NCBI GenBank assembly: GCA_018873245.2
Contig: JAEMBT020000003.1
Location: 5,785,843 to 5,849,842 of the forward strand
Direction of reading: 5' to 3'
DNA length: 64,000 bases
DNA from: Archegozetes longisetosus
Lineage: Eukaryota > Arthropoda > Arachnida > Sarcoptiformes > Trhypochthoniidae
Shown: in pieces, positions 52,071 to 64,000 of the stretch
Layout: each line of letters begins with the position of its first letter
Position numbering within the stretch: the first letter of the stretch is position 1
Program-made: the position numbers and the translations under genes
Notes under the pieces: model-generated
Told to the model about the DNA's origin: nothing
The model's input: the letters and a program-made list of their open reading frames with translations, nothing else
Database searches by the model: none

Positions 52071-53418
52071 TTTCTTTTGTAGGTTACAAAAGAAAAGTGC
52101 TTTGATAGTTGAATTGTGAAAGTAGTGTTTTTTGTTGGGACAGTTATATAGAGTTTATATGGTTTTGATATATTTATGTTCAAAATAGGCATTTATAAGG
52201 TCGCAAAATGACAGTATTCGGTTCGCGGCACAGTAAACGCGGCATCATATTCATGTTCATGTTCTCAAAAATATTATTCAAACTTTGAGAATGCAGTTTT
52301 CTTGAGCTTATCAACCGTGCAAAAAAAGGCTGAATATACACATTATCCCTCCTATTGCTATCCTAACATCTTTGGCAATAGGAGCGTTTCTCCCTAAGGG
52401 CTCAAACCATAGCATATTTTTCTACGTACACAACCATTTGCACTATTTAGGAAGAACTAGAAGGACAACAAGGAGAGGCGCACAAACTTTTACATCTTAA
52501 TGTTCTTACCGTCATTTACCAACGCTGTATTCTCTGCTATCTATTGGTTTTAAACCCAACTCCACTTTACTCTACTAAACCGAAATTTTATAAATAAATC
52601 ACTTGAATGACTCATTAAAAACAAAAAGAAATTATTTATTTTTGCGTAAGGTTTAAGAAATGACTGTACAAATGAATATACAATTGATTAAACAAATTAT
52701 ATTATAGAAATGAATCAATGTTATTTTTCGGTAAACTTATAATTAGTCTGCAGTAATAGCAAAGTAATAGCAAATAAACTTATTTGTAATTGGTCTAAGA
52801 AATATTACACTGTTTTTAATCTGTCTAATTTAAATTATAAATAGTATAACATTACTTAAATAAATACAAATTTTTTATTCCTATACTTCTAATGTCCTAT
52901 ACCTCTCCTCATCAAAATGTGCACTTTTATTTTTTGAAATTATGAAGAACTGTTAACACAATTCTAATCGTCAAAAGAATCCTTGTGCCATAAATCTTGT
53001 GGAATGGCTTTTAATTCGTACTTATTTTGGATAGTACTACTTTTTAATAGATATGGACTTTTTAACTGATTGTAAAGGTTAAAATATGGACTATTTTGAA
53101 CCCGATTTTCTCAACCGCTTCGATTGAGATACGAACAAATTATTTTACCACAAAACTTTGTTCATTAAATTGGAAACATCAACTTAAAATAGACAATCAT
53201 CAAAATTGATCATAACTCTGTTAAGATGGTAAGTATTGCATTAAAATTGAAGATAATTAAACAAAACCTATTAAGTAAGTGCACATTTTGTGAAATAAGT
53301 TGATCTGTTAATTAAATGTTTAGGAAACGTTCGAATGATCACAAAATTAAGACTCAAATATACAAAAGAAAAAAACCGCACGATGATACTGGTATTTCTT
53401 ATTGTGTCTCTTCGGATA

Positions 53419-54484
53419 TTACCACATATTGTAACCGTCGTCATCATTATCAAAAGCAATAAAAAATCCAAGTATTGTAAGAAAAACGACAGTATTTCCC
53501 AAAAGAACTAATACACATGCGCCCACTTGGATCTGTTTCAAGAACAAATATATTTTAAATTAGTTTCCAATCAAGATATTGACTCTACTTATTACTCAGA
53601 TCAAAGTATTAAACAACAGCTAATCTTTTAAAATCCAATTATACTCTTGTTCATATATTCAGAATATTTGTGAATATTCAAGACTCGAAATATTTTAGGT
53701 TATGTAACTTCCAGGAAGAAACATCAGTATAAATGTTTTCATGTTTAGGTTTATAAAATTGACCTAATGACACATTACCGATAACTTATACTTTACAATC
53801 ATCAACACTTCACTTATTTGATCGACACGCATATTAAGTAACATTGAAAAATATACTGCTTGTTAAAGAAATTTGGTTTCAAAGATATACAGCTAAAGAA
53901 ACGAAACTTGAATGAGGAAAAATGAAATGATACTAACGACAGCCTGGGGGCTCAATGGAGATCGGGCTAAGACAATGGGCAGTCCATATGCAGATATGAC
54001 AATACCCGCAGTCAGGAATAGTGCCAATTCTTTGCACGCATTACTCGATCCGACATCATCCTGATATCGTCGGGCTATTATTGTTGGCAACGGAGCCAAC
54101 ACATAAAATATGACTACAAAGAATGGCCACCAAGAGCTAGATGGGTGGATTGATATTTGTTAGTTGGAATAGTGATAGAATTGATTGGAAATTATATAGT
54201 GATTCATATTACGGTCCAACGCTAGGTAAAGCACATCCCAACACGACTAAAGTCATACCAACCGACCCCAAAAACGCCAACAATACTAGACTTTAATTCA
54301 AACAAACATTTGATTAATCGAATGACTCGAATTTGCGTTAATTGACTTACGCTATAATACAATCGTATGCGAATAATTGTCATAAGTGTGGAGATAGTTG
54401 GCATAAGAAAATACATGAGTTTCGATCGGTTATTCATTTTGACAATTAGCTTAAATAATCTTAAATACCTTTAATGCCTGCCAT
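53419..54484 (-). CDS. LEPROT: Leptin receptor overlapping transcript-like protein (VPS55 family)
   Basis: Small four-helix membrane protein of endosomes and Golgi; in yeast, Vps55 acts in late-endosome to vacuole traffic, and in mammals LEPROT limits surface receptor levels. Exons on minus: 54484-54469 (MAGIK plus one base), 54285-54213, 54136-53938 and 53532-53419; 133 residues, against 131 in human LEPROT. Diagnostic sequence: [66 protein letters not shown] and a final helix [20 protein letters not shown], ending in an acidic tail, NMW. The 16-nt first exon and the acceptor TCTAG at 54290-54286 were chosen because phases close. An acceptor five bases upstream would give a closer match in length to human but breaks the frame with this first exon. 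Confidence 0.9.
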
Positions 54485-55394
54485 TTATTAATTTTTGGAA
54501 ATGACAACAAATTATTTACTATATTTAATAAAATCCAAACTACAAAATACTAATCGGTTTGAAGTGAACAAATAATATCTTAAAATAAATACAAACAAAT
54601 AGAGTTTAAAATCTGATTAAACCATTATTAGACAGAATTATGTTTAATATGTTTCAATTATTTATTGTAATTGCCGATAAACAATAAGACCGTCCATATA
54701 ATACGTTCGTCAAATGACATTTTACACATAACGCTTAACAAACTTTGTATCACTTAAACTGTCTTCGCAACTATTCCTAAATTGTTTTATTGTATAATTT
54801 CTATCTGGACCGAAAACAAATTTTAGTAACATTTATTCAACTAATGATTAATTAAATCTTGAATCTCTAACTAAATGACTAGTGAGTCATTTTAGATAAG
54901 AATTGCAAACTTTCACTCTATGGAGAAATAGATAAGAGTATTGATAACAGTATTGATGAAACCAGTAATTTCTAGTGAATAATAAGCTTAATAAGATTTG
55001 AAATAGATTTCGGATATTTAGCTTATTATAATAGTTATTGCGAAGAACTGTCTCAAATTTTAAAAAATAGATATTAAAATATAATCTGATTGAAGTTGAA
55101 CTGAAGTGTTTGTTTGTAATCAGATCTCGAAATAACATCTGTTGGTATTGGCTGAAAATTTGCGCAAACGCTCTCAAGCCTTTGAAAAACTTCGAGTCAT
55201 GTTATAGAGAGTGACTCAACAATAAATTGTTTGACTTCACTTCGTTTGTCACTAGAATTTTCACTCAATTTACTGTTTAATTACTGTTAACAAACAATTC
55301 AATTCTAACGTTAGATTCAATTCAAATCTTAAGCAATTTCTTATTTTTCGAGTTAAAGAATTAATATATAATTAGAAGATAATAAAAGAATATA
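54485..55394. other. Divergent spacer between LEPROT and VCP
   Basis: Head-to-head intergenic region of about 0.9 kb and probable shared promoter. The minus-strand ORF at 54887-55177 has no recognisable product. No core element is clear. Confidence 0.5.
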
Positions 55395-58339
<2,945 letters not shown>

Positions 58340-60266
58340 AACCAATTAACTAGTGGGAAAATATATTCATAAGAAGATTTCGCTATTCATACGAAAATTT
58401 TCTAATTTCTTTTTCTAACTTACGGTTTAGTTTTGGTTATTTATCATTTTAAAAATTTTCGTTCAAAAACCCTAATAAATGATATTTCTTGAAAACGCTC
58501 ACTTATGTATTGAAGCTATAAAAATATCTATATTTCAAGTTTCACACTCTTCTCCAGCAAAGTTTAATTATGTTCTGCAGAATTGAAGAGTGAAAACTTG
58601 CTTTAATATCAATTTTTTACCAAAGCTTATAGTTGTATAGATTGAACTCACTTTTGTATTGATAGTTCAATTGAAAATTAGAACTATGGGTGAATAAATC
58701 CATATTACATCTATTATTTTGATTAAATAGATTTTAAACACTTTATGATTTTTATTTTCAATTTATAACTTGATTTTCCAAGTTTAGCACTTGTTTATTT
58801 ATTAGTCAATTTGATTAGTTGGTTTATGTGTATATGTGACAATAATACTCGTTACTATAACTATGTTATTTTGAGTTGAGTACTTCGCTTAATTTCACCG
58901 ATTAAACATCAGTAAAGATCATTTTTGCCAAATTCTCACAAATACTACGTTGGAATTGATGAAAAATCGTCGTACTCGTCCTTCGATCAGCAGATTAAGT
59001 TTGGTACATCCACAAGTATGATTTATGTTCTTTATGAAAGTTGAACATTTTGCAGCTTAAAGTTACTCAATTTTTTGCTTTTAATCTGTGAAGCGGCCAA
59101 CGGTCACTTCGGTGAGCAAAATATCCTAAAGATTCCCAACAGGTCGCTCTGGTTCTATCTGTACTGATAGTAATCGTGATCATAAGGCGGTCAGACAGGA
59201 AATTCTTCATGTAGATAATGAAAGCGATTATGCAGAAATTTAATGTAGTGCCAGAAGTCATCTAAAAATTTTGAGAAAGAAAACCGATTATGCAAATGAC
59301 GAAGAGGTTCTTGGAAATTGGTTCTGGCTACTCTTTTAAGAAACCACTCTTTCAACAAACAAAAACTGGATCTACTTTGGTCCGATCAGCTTCTATATAA
59401 TCTTGAATTTTTTTGCATAACTCTTGTGGAAAGATTGTTTTGTAGTTTAGAACTCTGAAAATCTCAATTTTACGTAAGTTTGCTCTGAAGAATCAGAAAA
59501 GCTATAAACAGTTGAAGGCAAGTCATGACTATATTTAGACTGAAACAAAAAATGATCGAATTGTTTATCGAAATTCATTTATTAATAAATTACAATTTAT
59601 TTACAATTTGTATAATATATAATATATTTATATATAATGTACAAAATTTTCTGGTAGACTAGTTTTTCTATTAAATTGCTGTCATGTAGAAGTGGCGCTG
59701 ATTTGAATTTTATAATATTCGTGCGTTCGCTTAAATACCATAAGGAGTCGACAAAACATACTGAAGAATGCATGGATTCATTGTAATACTAAAACTTATC
59801 ACAACCATTGATCAATTATCAGCTCTACTATAAAACTTGCAGTTCTGTTCATAAAAATAACTAAATATTGCCAATCGATTACTAGTTTGGCGTCATTTCA
59901 AGCCAGAAAACTAGTTCGCCGAATAATATAATACTGTTTTGTAGAACTAATTTGATCATCAAATCAAAATAGTTGCCATTCGTTAGATACCATTTATTAG
60001 ATGCCATTTCACTAATTATGTCGATTCCATTCCAATCGGTGGAAACGACGCGCAATAATTGGTCGAACCTATACTACTGGTAGTTTTAGTCCCATAAGCG
60101 GCACATTTCTTTATAAACTAATCAACAAATACTGTCCGATTTGAAGTAAAACTATTATTTTGAGCACAAGACCAACACTAATGATATGAACTGTAACTGA
60201 TTTTCCGCTAACTTGATTACAAAGACCTGATAAGAAAGGATAAGAAAAAGTTAAACAAAACTGGCG
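58340..60266. other. Convergent spacer after VCP
   Basis: AT-rich. At about 58920-59400 the sequence is somewhat more complex and could be an eroded transposon or pseudogene. The minus ORF at 59067-59261 has no recognisable family. No inverted ends were found around it. An ATATAT-rich patch lies at about 59615-59640. Confidence 0.5.
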
Positions 60267-63200
60267 TCAAATGATTGACGAATGAAATAAAGAATGAATA
60301 GTAAAATAATAAAGAAAATAGTGAATAAAACGATTGAATAATGACCAACCTTTATTAACTAGGCTTAAAGCAAGATGACTTTCCCTATTAGAATGAGTGT
60401 TGGCATTAAAATTACGCGACTGTCGGAGACATGTCTCACTACTAATAGTCATTTTTAACTCATTTTCATTCTCATTATAAGCCAAACAGTACTGCCGAAT
60501 GTCATCTTCGTTTGAAGACGCAATTAAATAGTTGGTGTCATTCTCTCTCCAACCACCACGACATTTGAAGTCTATATATATGAATAACAATTTCAATTAA
60601 ATTCAAAACCAAAACTTTAAACTATTCAATTAAAACTAAATCAATAGTTAATACTTCTTGTGGCGTCACTGTAGCTGCATCTGGACTGTAGCTGAATGTG
60701 ATCGTTTGAGTTACACCGAGAATTCAATGACGATTGTTCAGAGCAAATAAATAAAGTTCTCTCACTGGAGGGATTCGATTGACGCTCATTAAGACCATTA
60801 GCAAAGCCTCCATCAGGAACATTGACTGCATAGATTCCTTCGAACGGACATTCGCGTGTCTCGGGTGCCATCGCTAGACATTTGCAAATAGTTTTAATTA
60901 ATATCATTTAATTAATTATCAATAGCCTTAAGACTATGCCAACGAATGGTTTATATTAAAAACGAAATAACAAATAGTATTCGCTTTCAAACCAACAGCT
61001 TCAATGTATTTCAAACTAAATTAGTATTAATGAAAGTAGTCAACTGAATAGCTTATAAACAGAATTAAATGTTCCTAAGTGTCAATTTAAATCATTTATA
61101 AACATCAATACTAAGTCCACAACTATGGATGAAGAATATAATTGGGGTTTAGAACTGTTAGTCATTAAAAATTTAGTATTCAATTCGCAAAAACTTAAGC
61201 GATAAGTGATGCAAAGTTTGTAAATTACTGGTATAAATGGCTAAAAAATGGTTTACACAATTGTTGAATATTTTTGACAATAGTTAGCTAAAAGCTATAA
61301 AATACTAATAAAATGAAAACTTACTGGTAAGTGTGAAGTATTTAGCATTATGCTTAAAATTATTTTGAGAACAGGCATCACTGGATTGAGACACAGAATT
61401 TCCATATTGTATTTCAATTATTTGATTTGCGCGTTGATATATTTTCATACAAATATATCCGCTTTTGCTATAAGTAAAAGATTATGGGCATTAAAACAGT
61501 GAATGATCAGAAGCGAAGAAAAATTGTGCACAAAAAGATAAAGATTTCGAAAGATGTAAGAGTTACATACCAGCCAGAAGTAAAGTGCACAGTATATTGA
61601 CTGATATTGAAGGCATCATTAGAGAAATGATTGGAAACTCTTTCCTCATGAATACAAATACCAAGTCGGACCACATCCCCACCATTAGTAATATTGTAAA
61701 CAACAAAGGAATTGTTTTGACGATTGAAGTCATACATGTGTGAACCGTCTAACGATTTCCAATGTCTCTGTAACGTAAGCCACTGCGGAAACTGACACCG
61801 AGGTATCACACCTAATGTCTTATGGATCTTCATTGTGCGCGAGCCGTCCTTTGGAGACAGGAGGCCATCACAGGTCGCATCACCCGATTGTGCGATCTCA
61901 TAGCCTTCGGGCGCATCTTTTATTTTATCGAATACAAAACAACGGAACTTGTCTTCGTCGGTCTTCGCCGAGTCATGATGCAGCTTCCCCACTAAATAAC
62001 GATATGAGCCCTCTTTCCATTCAGCAAAACATTCCAGCTCTTCAACTGTTTAATTGACAACAAAACCAATTGATAAAAAACCGATCAATCAAAACGTTAG
62101 GCTGTTCGGAAAGTGTTTGCCGCACTCTAAGCTACAATAACTTTTTAATGAGTCATTGTAATTTGATACAGTTTTCAATGTAATAAAATATAACATTATG
62201 AGCATTGTTTTGTAAGCTGTTGGCTCATTGTTATATTAAGAGTCTTAGAGGCTATCGATATGAGTACATCGATCAATTGAATATTGCCATTAACAATGCG
62301 ACTTTGGACTACAATCAAAATCGAACTTTTAATGGCGTTAGCAAGCTTCCAGAGGTCTGGCAACAAGTCATCAATAAGAGCGCAAATTAATTATCAAGCT
62401 TTTTACAGAATCATTTTATCTTATAAAGTTTAAGTCATTAAAACTTAAAGTGCGACAAACATTTTCCAAAGGACCTAATACAAAACTGATAAATCCATTA
62501 GTTTGAGTCAGTTATTACCTCTACTTTCAGAACCATAAACATCGGCACATGCTTTGAATTTGAAGAGTAGATGCCTGTCATCGGTACACGAGTCTATTTC
62601 AGAAATAGGGTCTCGACATTCACCTTGTCCCCGACTATAACTGAATGTGAAGGGGCCATGAAATGGACACGTCACAGATCGGGTGTCAACTGTAACAGAT
62701 ATATTCCGTTTTTTTTAATGATTTTTAGTTTTAAAAATTAAGTTCAAAGTTATTTACGTCTGAATAATGAAAATAAAGGCGCGTCTCCATTGATCTCAGA
62801 ACAGACACTATCGAGTGAGACTTTTCCCATATCGATTGGATGACAATAATATGCTATTAAACAGAATTCATTGATTTAATTACAATCGAAACTTCAGATT
62901 GAAAGTGAACACAAACTTACTTTCTTTATATTGCAATAAGTTTTGGTGCCTCTCGTTAATTACTAGACATCGAACACACCTCTCATTTCTTGATAAAAAA
63001 GATTGATTTGATTGAGAAGATGATTAAATGGATGGAATAAATTAAGGAATAGAAATAGATACCTGTTTTCAATAAGAAATTTTTCGCCATTGCTTTCACG
63101 ACAGATCCCTTTCTCAGAAATATTTGAGTTGAGAATCCTGATGGAGTCCTGGACTCCCTTTTGGAACCAATTGCCAGCCCAATGGGCAGGAAATTGACAT

Positions 63201-63510
63201 TCTTTCGGATTAAATTCAATCTGTTAGTCACTTGATTAAAAATTAAAATTATATTCAATTCAATACCTGTCAAAATGGGTGTAATTGTCGCTAAAATTAA
63301 TATAAAACTAAAATACAAATTAAAAGTCCAGTCAAATGATACAAAATTTCTAGAAAATAGTCCACTTATTAGTTGAATGAAGTGACCAAAAGTCCATTTA
63401 ATTGGTTTAATAACATTCAAGTCGATTTGTGATGAGTTGCATATGAGATGAGACAAGTTAGAGCCAAACCAACACTTAATGGCATTCGATTTGAAGAATA
63501 ACTCATTCAT
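60267..63510 (-). CDS. Secreted or GPI/membrane-tailed cysteine-rich protein of an arthropod multidomain family
   Basis: Function unknown. Nine minus-strand exons (63510-63267, 63201-63063, 62988-62921, 62853-62758, 62689-62519, 62045-61571, 61467-61325, 60873-60655, 60571-60267) close on 619 residues. The first exon ends in a hydrophobic segment (about 60-80, FSFILILATITPILT) that acts as signal peptide or anchor. Three or four related Cys-rich modules follow: CQFPAHWAGNWFQKG with CVRCLVINERHQNLLQYKE; CPFHGPFTFSYSRGQGECRD with CADVYGSES and LECFAEWKEGSYRYLVGKLH; CQFPQWLTLQRHWKSLDGSH with GYICMKIYQR; and CPFEGIYAV with CRGGWRENDTNYLIAS. This matches a family often annotated with domains of unknown function (DUF7042-DUF7044, named from memory). 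The C-terminus is hydrophobic (FNRFIHYFLYYFTIHSLF), suggesting a lipid or membrane anchor. A donor-like GT at about 60346 could replace this tail by splicing. The long N-terminal region before the signal is unusual; a later Met may be the true start. Confidence 0.85.
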
Positions 63511-64000
63511 TATTACAATTATTTGTAAAATTAGTGACCAATGCGAACAATGGGGACTTAAAATAGAGTTAATTATTATTAATAAATATTAATTAATAGA
63601 TCATTGATTGCCATAACATGTCGTCCGAGACTGAATTGACGTAACATTAAATCATATGATAATCGATGCCAACAATACATACAATTGAATGCAATTCATT
63701 AAATCAATTGATTGATTGCGAACACATTTAAAACTAATAAACACTATTAGAATGCATAATAAGTTAATAAATAAAAATATATTCAAATGATTTAGTGATT
63801 GAATTGATTGAATAGAAAGTAAATGACATGAAGTGATAATTGGATTGTTTAGTACATTGTAAGGTTTGCAATATTCTCGTCAATACACAAATAGTACTGT
63901 TTTATATAATACACATTAGACTTACACCCAATATGGTTGACATATAATTATAGTGGAGTAAAACCAAACGATTGGATGCAATCCTAATACTTCCCCTTTT
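63511..64000. other. Right-hand flank
   Basis: AT-rich sequence upstream of the cysteine-rich protein gene. It presumably holds its promoter. No core element, ORF or repeat is convincing. Confidence 0.5.

Larger units (their letters stand above)
49226..53270. other. Upstream region of Patched
   Basis: No supportable coding gene. It contains a GC-richer stretch at about 49800-50200 with two related motifs (AGACCAGC...TCGCCC at about 49950 and 50128), a degenerate minisatellite (50434-50647), a TTTGCTGTG-rich tract (about 51330-51440), an AGTACTAGT-rich patch (about 51615-51662) and a CT microsatellite (52030-52065). Patched enhancers and 5'UTR exons could lie here, but I cannot place them. 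Confidence 0.55.

Noticed and set aside
54222..54437. Minus-strand ORF starting [10 protein letters not shown] as the LEPROT N-terminus
   Set aside because: Its frame cannot be joined to the next LEPROT exon. The upstream MAGIK exon (54484-54469) closes in phase and matches the family start.
59067..59400. Possible transposase C-terminus (NEEVLGNWFWLLF-like string)
   Set aside because: Too short, interrupted by stops in every frame, and no terminal repeats around it.

Overview
This is a eukaryotic nuclear window, AT-rich and intron-dense, with short spliceosomal introns (mostly 55-350 nt). The gene content (Patched, TPX2, vinculin, VCP, KDM4, FNDC3, a secreted protein of an arthropod-type cysteine-rich family) points to an arthropod. 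KDM4 keeps PHD and Tudor domains, which the Drosophila KDM4 proteins lack. That, with the compact introns, makes a chelicerate such as a mite my best guess, but this is inference. Exon boundaries were derived by hand from GT/AG sites, codon phase and family similarity. In every multi-exon gene called to completion the phases close, except Patched, which is one base short.

Layout: FNDC3 (minus, 3' end beyond the left edge); about 6 kb of non-coding DNA with two short inverted-repeat transposons; RpS11 (minus) head to head with KDM4 (plus); a transposon-rich spacer; vinculin (plus) converging on the thiolase ACAA2 (minus); TIMM21 (plus, one exon); a 5 kb gene-poor stretch; a secreted Ser/Gly/Ala/Tyr-rich protein (plus) with a TATA box and 5'UTR intron; TPX2 (plus); Patched (minus); LEPROT/VPS55 (minus); VCP/p97 (plus); and a secreted cysteine-rich multidomain protein (minus).

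The genes are mostly unrelated housekeeping and developmental genes, as usual for an animal chromosome. I see no operon-like or defence-type cluster. The accessory content is DNA-transposon debris: a 575-bp Tc1/mariner-type element with arms of about 225 bp and a relic of transposase, three short pogo/Tigger-like elements that appear to be one family, and one element of about 630 bp with 22-bp ends. There are also several minisatellites and microsatellites.

Items most worth a second look are the single-base frameshift in Patched, the fast-evolving secreted protein at 35.8-37.4 kb, the transposon families, a TPX2 with an Aurora-type N-terminus, and a recurring pattern of very short first coding exons.
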